This document shows, piece by piece, positions 11,087 to 23,400 of a DNA stretch of 64,000 nt (position 1 is its first letter; the number at the start of each line of letters is the position of its first letter). Source of the DNA: Hysterangium stoloniferum (lineage: Eukaryota > Basidiomycota > Agaricomycetes > Hysterangiales > Hysterangiaceae); contig WHVD01000041.1 of assembly GCA_015178975.1 (NCBI GenBank), positions 186,001 to 250,000 of the forward strand, given 5' to 3'. A model generated the notes under the pieces. The model made no database searches, was not told the DNA's origin, and saw only the letters and a program-made list of their open reading frames with translations. The position numbers and the translations under genes are program-made.

Positions 11087-12341
11087 TTATCGTCCAGATG
11101 AGTAAAAATATCGATCGTCCATCTCGGTGTCAGAGCGACTGCCCCGGTCATGGCGCAGCAGCTGGTCCCGGCCATGATGAGGCTCGGAAGCCGTCCTCCG
11201 ATTTCTGAACAACGTAGACGGGGATAACTGTTGTTGTCGTAAACAGTATTGTTGCCCTCTATAGTCATCAGTATGCCTTGAAGTTTGACTCGTAGAAAGG
11301 CTTCCAGTGCCGAGATCAAGCAGTCCTAAAGTTCGGATGCTCGGGAGTCTACGGCTGCTGGAGGAGTAAGGGTGCATGGGTGTCAACTGATTGTGATTAT
11401 TGTTCGGATATGCGGATTGGGGATTCCGATACATCAATGGAGAACTTGCTGTGGGCTGAGGGTAGACGTTTGCAGACGAAGATGGCCTACTTTGGTGGCT
11501 GGCCGAAGCAGGCGACCTCGGGCTAGAATTCCGTAAAGACAACGACGACGAAAAAGACGACGTCATCTCGGCCCAAATTGGCTCTTCTTTTCCCTTCTTC
11601 GGCTTTAATGGTCGCGCCCCGGATGACTCTCCACGAGGGATGTGTTGTGAAGTCGATCTACTGCTGGCCCGCGCGCCTGGTCGCATATCAGGAAGCTCTG
11701 CGGTAGAAGAGAGCATCCACCACGATCCCTGGCAGTGCATGAGGATACATTGTCAATGAGTTTTATGCGTGCATACCGCATCTTCATTTGTTTTCAGGCG
11801 GTTGACGCTCATGAAATCGCTCTCGATACTCAATATGTGACGCACAGTATTCTGGAAATAAAAGTGTTGAAACGATTGAGCAAAACGGGAAAAGAAAACA
11901 GGGCCAAGAACATCGACAATGTACAAGTGTTACTCACACACCAGCCATCGTTCTGAGATTCTTCAAAGTAAATAAACCGCTGTATCATGGCGATTCTAAT
12001 CTCCTTGAGTGTGAGCTTTTGTTTTGGAGATCCTAGAATGGCACACTTGATAATGACCGAGACCGTGTGGGGAGGAGGCAGAGCGCCTCTGTCTACAAGA
12101 CGACCCAGACTGTATTGCTCATTCAATCGTGATTGCCCTCCATCTAAGTTCGGCACGCATTAAATACAGCGGCAAATGACAGCTGATGTATCAACTCACC
12201 GTTGAATCTTTCCAGCTCGTCGAACTCCCTTTGGTGGTGATTTAATGGGTAGTACTCCCGCCTGGACACCGACGTATTATTGCTTGTAACAGGCCTGGTG
12301 AGCTCGGGATCGACATCGCGGTCCTCGTTGCCACTTGACAT
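11087..12341 (-). CDS. Forkhead-domain transcription factor, copy 1 (354 aa)
   Basis: Exons 12200-12341, 11938-12143, 11777-11851 and 11087-11728 join in frame. Residues about 75-150 form a forkhead (winged-helix) DNA-binding domain: VIIKCAILGSPKQKLTLKEI, then MIQRFIYF, recognition helix region GWCNTVRHILSIESDF, and the wing GSWWMLSS. The C-terminal ~200 residues are Ser/Pro/Gln-rich and disordered-looking. A nuclear regulator is expected; targets are unknown. The N-terminal motif YYPLNHHQREFDELERFN and the post-domain motif LPDMRPGARA recur in the gene at 46301-47935, so the two are paralogues. The Lys usual before the recognition helix (GWKN) is Cys here. Confidence 0.8.
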
Positions 12342-13316
12342 ATCTTGATCAGTCTTCCGAGTCGGGACCTTACTGTGACTGCGCAGTATAAACTATGTGG
12401 CTATCGCACAGAGTCGGAACAAGAGATGGCGTCAAAATATAATATTAACCTACATTATAATGCAGAGAAAACGCCAAAGACAGCCACAGCTGATGAGCAC
12501 GTTGCAAGGGAGTCCACCGTGAGGTTGGGGAGGAGGACTGGTAAGTGTGAATAAAGCTAAAGCTGTATATTTGCTTTAAATATTCCAATAGCGTCTTAGG
12601 AGGCACATGATATGTGGAATGGAATATATGTACAGGTCGCGGTCGGGTATGACCGATCCGATCTTGTTGGGCAGTATACGCGAAGGTGTAAAGGTACCGC
12701 AGACAAGAGAGCCATGCGAGGAAAGCGGATTTGCGCCATAATGAATTTTACCCGATGTGGATACTTGTCTAGCGCAAAGTAAGAATCAAGGGTTCTTGGA
12801 TCCTCTTTGGGGTGTATAACATGTCACGGGAAACCTGCGGGTTTTCATCAATCTTTTAATTTTTATATAACCAAGTATTACACAAACATATTAGAAGCGT
12901 GAGCACAGAGGAAACCATAACTTGTGCCACTTTGCCTGTTTCTTGGTCATGTTTCCGGCTGATTTGCAAACAATAAAAGCTTAGTCAGTCCGAGTCTCGG
13001 CAAATCGTAATTGGAATATAGCCCCTTGTCTTTTCAATGATGCAACACAATGGGCATTTTAGACTCTGGTATTTATTATTTCAAAACGCGATCGAACTTC
13101 ATTTACCATTAGTATTGGCCGCTTCGTGCGCGCATCAAGGCACTACCATGTTTTCTAGAAGCGCATTTACCTGATGCAAGAAGACCCAAGATACGGCGTA
13201 TATGCTTGTTGCAGCCATATATGGCATACAACATCATATATATTGTTTCAAATACATATAATACATTCTATCGCGAACCACAATGGCCTTCCAGAAGCCG
13301 TCCCCCATAATGGCCA
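12342..13316. other. No gene recognised
   Basis: Upstream region of forkhead copy 1 on the left and 3' side of the 7-TM gene on the right. Small ORFs on both strands show no recognised family. Confidence 0.5.
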
Positions 13317-14922
13317 TTATGGCTTGTATTCTCCGAAAAAAGACTCAAATTCCTTCAAGGGATTATGAGTGTGAACTATGAGGTTTCTCTCATGGTCGAT
13401 GATTGTCAATCCAATCATGTCATTTTGACTGGGCAGTACAGCGTGCCTCTCGTAGAATACACTCCTAAGCGAAAGAAGCATGCGATTACCTGCTATGCTA
13501 GGCAACGCATAGGTGAGCGGAATAAGCAACTCGAAAAGGCCGATCTATTTACGCAGCGTTGAGCGTGAATGGAAGGAAAAGGGAAGGACACTTACCGGTA
13601 GTAGGGCCCAAATACATAGATTTGCTATATACAGCAGCAAGACACTTTTTTGACAAGACTATTAGATATGGTTCATTTTATAAGGAGAGTACTGACACCA
13701 CGAAATAGAACGCGCTGCATTGAATAATCGAAAACATTACCCTTGAGCTGACTGATCCTCTTGGCCCATTGCCTTGGAAATATACTATGGCCTTATAAGC
13801 GACAAAAATGAGAGCGACACATTCAACTGCCAGCGGTGGAATCCTAAGAATCATCAGAAATGGGAATCAAAGTGAAATACAGAGGAATAATACCAGAAAG
13901 CATATACGTAGTGCGGAAGCGATCCCGGACCACACACATGCACGGCCTTCTCTACTGGTTCAGAAATAACCTGAACGTGTGCAAAGCCAAGGCCCTCGAT
14001 GACGCCCATTACCACAAGGGAGATAGCGATAACGACAGTCATGATGATCAAGACCCCACGAGTTCTATACATGGCCCAAAGACGCATCTGAGATATTACT
14101 GTCCATGCTTCAGCGTCTCTCCGTCGATTTAAAAATAATAATTTTACCTTGAATACCGGCAAAAAATGCGAACCCCGACCACCCGTGAAAGAATAGCCAC
14201 CCTTGACCTTGATGAGATCAGTAATGGGTCGTTACCATGTCTGCATATCTATGCGTACAACTAGACGTATTTAATGAGCCGAAATGAGCGTTAGCATTAG
14301 TTATACAACATACAACTATCGATGACAGTCAGTTTATTTTTCCCCGTGAAAGACTGCATCACCCACAGATATAGAAGTATGTGTATCCATCAAGGCTGAT
14401 AACCTCATCAGTGGATCCAGAAAGGCGGAAAGTCACGCAATATTCGGTTACCTAGCGTGTTAATGATAATTGCGATGGGACATCCATATCTAGCCGTAAG
14501 AAAAATCCACCGGGGCCACGACTTTGGGCTCCCACCTCTCTGACTTCAATTGTGAGCCATCTTATCGAGGCCATGACTGTACCCATACCCAAACTAATTC
14601 GATCTAGGCAAAGAACATCATCAGCGAAAATGAGGTCCAGATAATAACGGGTGTATTCACCTCGTCGTCGAATGTAATCACTAAGTGTGAGTCTGGTCAG
14701 CTCATTTTGGATTACCCAAGCGAAATGCACTCTACAGGGCGCACTGGAGCCTGGCAATCACTTACAATGATCGTATAAAGCCACAGTAAGGCTGGCGACT
14801 TGACTCAGTATCAGCATTACTGATGTCCGTTGACAACTCGAAAGCAATTCACCTTGCACATAACGAGTCCACAGAATATAGCTCGCCGAGTGTGTTGCAA
14901 TTATGGGCAGGGAAGGATCCAT
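13317..14922 (-). CDS. Multi-span membrane protein with DUF6533-type N-terminal motif, gene A
   Basis: A multi-exon minus-strand gene read by frame-hopping across introns. The start is the ATG at 14920-14922 (MDPSLPIIATHSASYILW). Next come VASLTVALYDH spliced to LITFDDEVN, the N-terminal motif of basidiomycete DUF6533 proteins. Later exons give a helix after RLWAMYRTRG (about 14050-14100), another with PPLAVECVALIFVAYKA (about 13790-13850), and the ending YALPSIAGNRMLLSLRS before the stop at 13317-13319. These fit a 7-helix plasma-membrane protein of unknown function; a receptor-like role is often supposed but not shown. Exact splice sites in the middle are not resolved, so integrity is not proven. 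A relative lies at 31270-32716. Confidence 0.65.
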
Positions 14923-16830
14923 CGCATACCAGGAGAACGAGGGGTGCGTCGACTTGGTTGTCAACGATCCGTATTTGAAGGCGTAAAATTAGAATCGGGG
15001 CAAGCAAAAGTGGGGGTTAGAGTTTGCTAAGTAATTAATAACAGAGGACCCCACGGTGAACTACCGACCGATCATTGATGCTCGAGTCCGAAGATGACCA
15101 CCGCCGTTATTGAGAGAATCGTAATTTTGACCCCGAGTAACCAGCAACCGGTATAGTTGAGGTCAGCAACAGAAGCGTCTTTTGGGCTCACACACCCGTG
15201 ATGCCGTAGAGGCTTGAGTAATTTGTTCTATTTTCGGCATCTCTTATAAGAGGGAATACTAATTGAAGCACCATTAACCGCACCCCAAATAGGCTGTTTA
15301 GCAGATACGTTCGATTGATCCCCTTTGCCACTGAAATTACACTTGGCGGTCGACACAGGGTTTGGCTTTTATGTCCCTTCCCCTCGTGCTGCTTAACACG
15401 AGGCATATGTATCAATGCGCCTACACACTCCTCGACAATAATACTTTTTTTCTGTAGCTCTGGTAGATAAAGTTAGTACAGCTCGATATTTCGCGCTAGC
15501 ACTGGTATTAGGAGTATCTAGTGTAAGACACGGCTCCGAGGTTCAATTCTCAACCTCGGTTCATTTTTTAGACTTAAGGAAAATATGACAATTTCTCGAA
15601 AATGTTCAAAGAATTCTCCGGGAATTCCTCGAGATCAAGAATGTGAGCCTCAGTGCTGTGTGCACTTTTCTCAAGAGTGCTCAAAGTCAAGCGAAGCCTA
15701 TTCAAAAGATGGAAAGTTTTGAAAATGCGCGGAAGATTATATATATTTTTCTAAGGAATTCTCTGGGCACTTTCAATATTGATGCTTGTGTGTGGAAAGT
15801 GCATATATCTTGTTCAACTAGAAAAAGCCTCAGATTGGCCGACTCTCTCCCAAGGTTCCCACGCTCTTGGATCCAGCACCGTCCTATATATCCACGGCCA
15901 GTCCACAGCGTATCACTTCTTACTTTGCGGTACTCGAAGAGTGTAGTATGGAAACTGTTGTAATAACCGAAGCCGACCCATTCTAGTGACCATTGCTGCG
16001 GGACTGTCCTCAGGTCCTAGACCTTGGATATGGTTCATATAAGCCATCACTCGGTTGGTACCCCCCTTTTTTTATTTATTTCCCTGTCGCCAAATCACCC
16101 TGTGTTTGCTCAACATCACACTATGATTGTCAGAGATGGATTCACACCAGCTTTGGACTCTCAATTTGCGATCTGGAGACTAAAGGAGTGTCATTGAAGT
16201 TTCAATTAAAGGAGCTTGTAAATTTTTGGTTATTTGGTCATAATTTCATTCGATGGGCACTTGTTGGCCACCACCGTAGGCTATGCACTTAGTTACAGTA
16301 GCTTAGTAATACTAATTATCTCCCGGTAAAGCGTTACCTTCCTGGGTTATCTTTCAGTCATTTACCTGTAATTCCGCCATCATGCCGTTGTCTGTCCTGC
16401 GTCCTTTTAATGGTACCTCTAATGTATGGAATCTAGCTTATGGAGTCGTAAATAATAATATCACTATTATATCCTCAACATTATTTACGCTATCGGAAGT
16501 TTAAATAGACCTTCAAACTCTCCCAAAAATCATACACCAGACAAGGCAAGCCAAAGCTGCTTTTCTTCAAGATAGAATGTTAGTTGGCACGACTTCAAGT
16601 GCAGCTGAGCTCCCCTTCGACAATTCACGCTGACAGGTGTAACCAAACTTGTCAATTTCGCCAGCATATAAAGGGATCGACCACAATCTCCCATGATAAT
16701 TTTTACAACTGCAATCGAACAATACATTCCTGGTTCACCGCCGTGTCTACTCATACAAACGCCACTCTCGCCTATAGAATTATACCGTGTCATTAAGAGT
16801 ACTGCTGGTCTTTCACGGGGACATCCTTCC
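14923..16830. other. No gene recognised; one notable hairpin
   Basis: Contains an 8-bp perfect stem CCGAGGTT / AACCTCGG at 15536-15559 followed by a T run. A 106-codon frame at 15643-15963 and a 99-codon frame at 15993-16292 have no recognised similarity and I do not call them genes. Confidence 0.45.
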
Positions 16831-17200
16831 CTACGCAGCGACAATCAGCTCTACGCACCAAATCCAAAACACTATGTAACGCTCACCAGTCATTTTCTGG
16901 AACCCTTTCCTAACACCGTCACTAATCTTCTCTGTGGTACTGTGGCTCTGAGAAGGATTCGGTCAACGACGCCTGCGCAACGAACAATGCGGATATTTAA
17001 ATTACCTGCTCATGGCCTGCCTTCTTCTCCACAAAGTCAACCCCCTTGTCGAGGGGATCTCCACCGCCGCCTTCCTGAGCAGTGTTGTCTGTCCCCGTAC
17101 TACTACTCATCATCCCGGCCCTATTGTCTTGATTTTGTCCGCCGGTGGGGTCTCCCTCGGGGTTGTTGTTTTTGTTCAACGAAGAATTTTCCGTGTCCAT
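16831..17200 (-). CDS. Small hydrophilic conserved fungal protein
   Basis: Exon 1 starts at the ATG at 17200 and encodes a Gly/Asn/Ser-rich disordered stretch, then PLDKGVDFVEKKAGHEQ. A GT-AG intron follows. Exon 2 (from about 16948) continues SHSTTEKISDGVRKGFQKMTG. The pattern DKGxDxxEKKxG...TEKIxDxxRxGxxKxTG is one I recall from small uncharacterised fungal proteins with repeated amphipathic helices. The stop at 16831-16833 assumes no further intron; a donor right after the MTG codons could add a third exon. Role unknown. Confidence 0.6.
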
Positions 17201-17823
17201 TGTAAGCGTATACGTATAATTCGATGAAGAAAAACATTTGAAGTGCAGGCTTTAGCTTTTATGTACATGCCTCAGACATTACTCCATTCATGACGCCACA
17301 ACTGTGCGTCATAATAACCGGCCCCAAAGACATCCCATTCTCCACTCTCTCTAAATTTTTGTCCCAGGGCTCCAAGTATTCCTAATCTCGCATATGTGTG
17401 TATCAGAGAAATGACGATCTAAATATAGGTCACTACTTATACTACGTCAGAGCAATGATGCAACTGTCAAAATAAGCGCCGGAGGTTTCGACACACCCAT
17501 CGTTTATCAAATTTTTAGCAAAACATATATATATATTCACCATGTTTTCCCCATATTTATAATGCTATCGTGTGGCTGAATACCGTGAAAAAAGAGTGGA
17601 AAGTCGCTCTATAGATGGTACTACTTGTGCTAGTCAGCGCCATCCAAATGAACGGAAATAGCGAGTGTGGGTAGGGAACGGAAGGGCAGTGCGATTGCGA
17701 AAAACTAAGATAAGTAAGAGAGAAAATAATACGTCCTTGAAAAAGGTCCATTGCTCCTTGATAAATATATGCAAAGGGGGAGAAATCCAGTTTCACTGTA
17801 TAAGTCCGTTCCAGTTTGCCCCC
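17201..17823. other. Intergenic; no gene recognised
   Basis: Promoter side of the small protein gene and 3' side of the copper radical oxidase. The only longer frame (17557-17796, minus) has no recognised similarity. Confidence 0.5.
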
Positions 17824-20406
17824 TTATACATATCGAGGATGTCCTTGATCCTGTCTATACCCTTGTCCATACCCTTGACCCCGCCCCGCCGGCTGCTGCT
17901 GCTCGTATGGATTAAACTCCTGCGACGCGTTCATCTGCTCATAGTCTGAATAGCTAGCCAGCTGCGCGCCAGCCGGCAAATTCGAATTCGCCATGCTCGG
18001 CGACGAGACATGCCCCGACGGCGCATGCAGATCCGCTTGGCTGTACTGCTGCAGCGGGATGAACGCATCCCCGCTCCCCGTCGACTCGCGGTTGTAGTCA
18101 TTAAAGCCAGGCGCCGGGTCCTCCAAGGGCTTTGCATCCCGGTATCCGCGGCCCATCGACGTCGAGCGGTGGATGCCGCCCATGATGGTCTCCCGTGCAG
18201 CCGCAGCGCGCCGTCTCCGCGCGAGGAGAACACTCGCGAATACCGCCGCGATCGCGATCAGGGCGACACTGCCGACGGCAGCAGCGACGATGACGCCAGT
18301 CGAGATGCCGCTGCCTGGCTTCTTCGTCCCGCCGCTCCCAGAACCGTTCGTAGTCGTCGATGGATCTGCGGAACCCGTCGCTTTCGCCGATAGCACAGAC
18401 GGAGGGAGGACGCTGGCGTCGAAGACGCTCTGGGCGCTGATCTGGCCGTTCCCGACGATGACCATTGTTCCGTTTGAAGGGATACCGTGGACGACAACGT
18501 ATGCGAAGACAGGTCCAGGCGTGATGAGATTGGGGGTGGGCGGGAGCTGTGAGACATGAAGCGTGATAGTGCCATCATCGGCAACAGTGAATGTGTTGTT
18601 GAGTTGCATGAACCGTTGGCCCATGTTCATTCCATGTGTAGTCCATCTAGTCATCAAGAAATAAGAAATATGTAAAGAAAACGAATAAGGATGTCTTAAG
18701 ACTCACCCAGGACGAATGATTACGAAAGTGGTATTTGTAGCAGCGTCGTTACCTGCGCCGGAATACGAAGTGGAAGGAATGGTTACGTCGAAAGGCGAAC
18801 CGCCGTATGTCAGCGTCCCCGGAATACCGGTCGGCTTAGGGCGGACGGTGGCCTTGAAGTACGGTGGATAGAAACGCTCAGCGCGGTATTCAGTCGGAAA
18901 AACGGCGCGAGGGTTGTAGTCAATGTTCGGATTCGACCCAGCAACCAACACAGACGCATCAGGAAGAAGGAGCGCCGATGAGTGGTATAACCGAGGGATC
19001 GTGGAGCTTTGAAGACCGGCATTGGACCAACGCTGTCCCTTCGGATTATTGGGATTGTAGATGGCGGGGGTAAACGCAGGGTCTGAGGCCAATGACATGG
19101 TGAATGGCATCAGTGCCTGCGGCGTCATTCCGGTGTTGGTGGCGTATCCTGCAGTCCCATTTTGAGCGCCATTGATCATCAGGAGTGTTCCATCGGGAAG
19201 CATGATGAACTGTCCCATAGTGCGTCCTTCTAACATATCTTCGTCCTGGACGTACAAAACCTGACTTCCGTCAGTGGGCTCGGGAGTGATGCGCTGGCAA
19301 TCTTTAGACGCGGGTATTGAAAAGGTATCGTAAAGAGGGTTGGAATAATTCCCGTAACCTTCCGCCGGCATGTCCGAACCACCACAGAAGAGGATGGTAG
19401 GGGTGTAGTTGTTGGCAGGAGTCAATGGTAGCATGGCAGCACCTCCTGAAGCCGGATATACACGGACCACATTATTAGGCATGTCAGGCAGGTCAGACTC
19501 TTGGTTCTTTGTATAATCCCACAGCACTATACACACGAAATATATGAGCACAATATAAAATGTGTGAATATGAGCTTACTGGTCGAGAGATTTGCCTGAA
19601 CGAATATCTTCCCAGATGGCATAAGGAACGTGTGTGCATAAGCATTAAGACCGCTAGTCTTCCCCATGAAATCCATTACTTGCGGGTCTCCACCTTGTGG
19701 CGGGTAGAATTCGAAGGTGGGTTCGGCAGCACCGCCAGATGTAAGGGGATCGGAGTTGAGGGTATTCTTGTTAATGTATCCTCCGTTGACAAACCCTCCT
19801 ATGAGGACAACGGAACCGTCTGGTAGGGATTCGATACCCGGGTACCATCGCTTCTTGTTCATGGCAATTAGGCTCGAGTTGTCGAACCACGTACACTTGC
19901 CGTCCGTGCACGGATCAATGATGCGGATCCCTCTGGAGCCATCGAAATCCTGATATGTCGCGTCGAAGAAGTTCTCGCCATTAACAACTACGCTAGGGGT
20001 GTTACCACCAGTGGTGACAGCGCTGTTTCCGCCGTAGACAGCGTAGGAACCATTAGGAAAGTGCATGCCAGCCGCACAGAATGAATTGGTGCTCATATCC
20101 ATGGGTGTCGCCGTGCTAGACGCGATGTCCCATTCCACAGCCCATACGGGATGTGCAGGATTACCGATTTGTGTAGGGTTGCCCTCGACTTTATCAAGGA
20201 TATATACTTTTTCTTCGTTACCAACGAACATCTACAAAGATACCTGAGCCTGTGGTCGCGAATTCAGTGGTGATAAATCCGGGACTGACCATCATTGCAC
20301 TGGCTTGCGTTTCACCAACGACAACGAAGGAACCTGGGGTCTGGGCCAACGAAAAGGCTGCAAAAAAAGAGATGGCAACGCATAGTGCTCCCACTAATGA
20401 GTGCAT
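17824..20406 (-). CDS. Copper radical oxidase (glyoxal/galactose oxidase type, AA5) with C-terminal membrane anchor
   Basis: Exons 20290-20406, 19580-20231, 18707-19526 and 17824-18646 join in frame to 803 aa. Residues 1-22 are a signal peptide. The body is the glyoxal oxidase propeller plus the C-terminal DUF1929-type domain. Expected copper-radical residues are visible: Cys in NSFCAAGMHFPNG, Tyr in NKKRWYPGIESLPDGS, the Tyr-His pair in STIPRLYHSSALLLPDAS, and His in RPGWTTHGMNMGQR. The product oxidises small aldehydes or alcohols and makes H2O2 outside the cell (family knowledge). After a Ser/Thr/Gly-rich linker a single hydrophobic helix precedes RRRR, then a ~120-residue cytosolic tail rich in Gly, Gln and Tyr. 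So it is predicted cell-surface bound rather than freely secreted. Confidence 0.9.
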
Positions 20407-23400
20407 CGGAAGTAAGGTAGTGGGTCGTGAAGGTGGTAAGGAGGGAAAAGGTGTTGAGATGGGAAGGGTCGTTAGCGATGTCGAACAGGAACGATGTGGT
20501 TGTCGACACGACCCAATGAGAATATTTTATTTTATCACAATCGGACCAATTTGTCACAAACGCTTGGTACCCCTGTGCACCGCCTCACCGAAGCTCTCCA
20601 CCTGACTTGCTTTGTTCTATAATTACACACCTGAGTATGTTTATTTCACAAATGTATTTTTATGTCGAGGATCATCTGAATTTCTTAAATGGTGTACTGC
20701 AAAAATCAGGAATTGCTACATGTAGAGGCTTGCAACTCATGGTCTCAGGACCCTAGTGGTTGTTGACCTACATATGGCTATGCAAGTAGCAATAAATAGT
20801 CTTATCTAAGGCCTAGTCCTTCATCGACACCCCTTAAATTTTGTTCCGTAGACGGAATCGGAACTTTGGTCCCGGTGACCTGTTTCATCCACAGCAGCCA
20901 TTCTATCTTTATCATTACAAAAAAGGTAAATATTGTCCCCAAGATTCGGAGAATGACGACGAATCTTAGGCCTTGTGTAATAAAACAATTCGATTCAGTT
21001 ACGGCGGACGGAACTGCGGAATGAAGACTCAAGCACTGCGCATTTGCTGCGCACAGCACATAATTAATTAAAAACGGCTCAAAATGTTTTTGTAACAAAT
21101 CTGTAAGGTTATTTTCCAGTAGTATTCTAGATGAACAAGACGATCAATCTAACACCTCTGTTTTGTTTTAATTTTAGCCCGTCCAAAAGTATTTGATTTT
21201 ACCCCTGATTGACACCATCCTTCGATATGGAAATATCTCGTGAGACCTACCAAGTATAAGCACCGACGTTCACCATGTGTACGGTGTAGGATGGAGACAC
21301 CGCAAGTTCGACACATGAACGAATACCTTTCGAACTTCCCTCCTTTCATCGATAGCGAGGAAAATACAAGACTGCGGTCCTGTTACAGCTACTACGATCG
21401 TACGCAATGATCAGGCCCACCCGGGAGCAAAGATCAACGCCTATTGAGCCTACACATCGACCTCGTGTTCCCCTTCGCCAATTTTGTCGATGAGCTACGC
21501 CTTGTCTTGGATAGTTTCCGCCGACAAGTCCTGCAACAGTGTACGTTTATGTCGCCTCAAAACTTCGAACGCGACAACATATGATCACGGCTGCCTGCAA
21601 TGACGCTTGTCATTCAGGCTGGAAACCAGGAAACCATACCGCCTCCTTCTTCTTTTAAGATAAATGATTGACAAAAAATATGTGAATAGGGTATCAGTCT
21701 TCATCCGGATATGGCCAACGAGGCAAGTATGTGGGGAACACCCCTCTCACCAATTACACTCCCCGACTTATAGACTTAGCGAACTCCAGGAACGTTATTC
21801 CGTCTGAGGCCTCTTCGATATTGATTCCTGGTACACAAATCCAAATAACTTTCTCAATCACGGACTCAAAACAATGCGACCTACATACCGGTCCCCACAG
21901 CACGGATCCACAACCATGTAGATTATCCATCTCGTGCACGTCGAGAACTTGAACTTAAAAGAGATGCAGTGTCTAGGCCTTCCCAAGCTGTTATTGCTCC
22001 GTGGCTGGAGAATCTTGTTGTTTCTCTCAAGGACACGATACATTTCGATCAAGCCAGGAGTTAGTCTCGATGCTGAATTTGCCCATCCAACTGTGAATGG
22101 TATTCTGAAGGACTCTTGTGATAATGCTTCTTCTGCGGGTGATCAATGCGATTACTTGCCCCTCTCTGTTAGAAAATATTAACGGAATTTCTTCCCCGTT
22201 ACTAGGTTGCCAGTTATGTATAATGTAGGTAAAATTTCATACCGGCATGGCATCCCCGTCGGCTCCAAGAATGTCTACGACCCAGCACCCACACCCACAT
22301 ACAGCACTGACCAAAAATTTCATGCCATATCACTACGCAAAGAAATGTATGGTATGTAAAGCTGGATGCGGCGTACCTACGGCAGGAAAGGTGGTAAGTG
22401 GGATGACTGCGGTCGTTGCGGGTGCAAAGGCGAATTCACTTGTGAAGTTCGTGTCAACTGTTCGAGGCTGGGTAGTGACAATCCGTTCCATATCCCATAT
22501 CTCTTTCTTTTTTCAAAAAAAGGAAAACCACTCCACTCCACTTTTCATCTATTCGGCCTAACCCTGTGTGAGGTAGTACGTACACCTTATAAGCCTTATA
22601 CTATGATACGAAAAAAAAGTTTTTGGACCCCGAAACGGCCGAGGGGGCAAACCTATGTCTCTGCATTTACCTGGAGCGTGATAAGCTTGTAACAGGATAA
22701 AAACCGTCGCACATTGCGTTCGACTTTCTCCTTTAGGATCCTGCTTTTACCACGTTGGGATCATCTATAATATTGTAGTGCCTTCTATTATGTCACGATT
22801 ACTTGTATTTGATAGTGAAGTTTTAATATGTTGTTGTTTATGTCCCTCTTCTTCCCAATCCGGACCTGGCGTATAAGAGATAATCCATTAAAATTTTAAT
22901 TATTTGGAATACAGTGTATCCCCTGGAACAGCTGACACTCTCCGATGCTAACAATACTACTAGCATTCCCTAAAGGTGGCTATCCTCACCACTCGGCGTT
23001 ACTCATACCAATCGGTAAATACTCTGGCTCCCAGCGTTAGACTTACTAGCTAGGCCAGCTACATGTTTCCCGTTTTCCTGATAGGTTTCCTGCCTCCTTA
23101 ATCTTAGTTATCTATATGAAGTCAGGGGGCGGAAAGTGTGATCATAAGCGGCTAATAACCCTTCTCCGTTCCTGAATACGGCCTGATATGATTGACTGAT
23201 CACTAAATCATCACTGGCATCTTTGGCATAAAATTTAGTGTATTCTCCCATTTCCCACTTTCTCATGGTCATGTAGCCACCCCAAGAGCCGGGTTTCTTC
23301 AAGCTTGAATCTGGAATACAGACAATACCTATATCCCAACCTATCGAGCGCTCGAACATGGACTATCGCAGTCTCGGGCATCTTTTCGTGTTGCAAAAGA

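Noticed and set aside
15481-15570. tRNA-like element with B-box-like GGTTCAATTCT and a T run
   Set aside because: The stem CCGAGGTT/AACCTCGG does not leave a 7-base T-loop and no acceptor or anticodon arm forms; kept only as a hairpin.
18010-18559. Arg-rich plus-strand frames opposite the copper radical oxidase tail
   Set aside because: Antisense shadows of a GC-rich coding exon.
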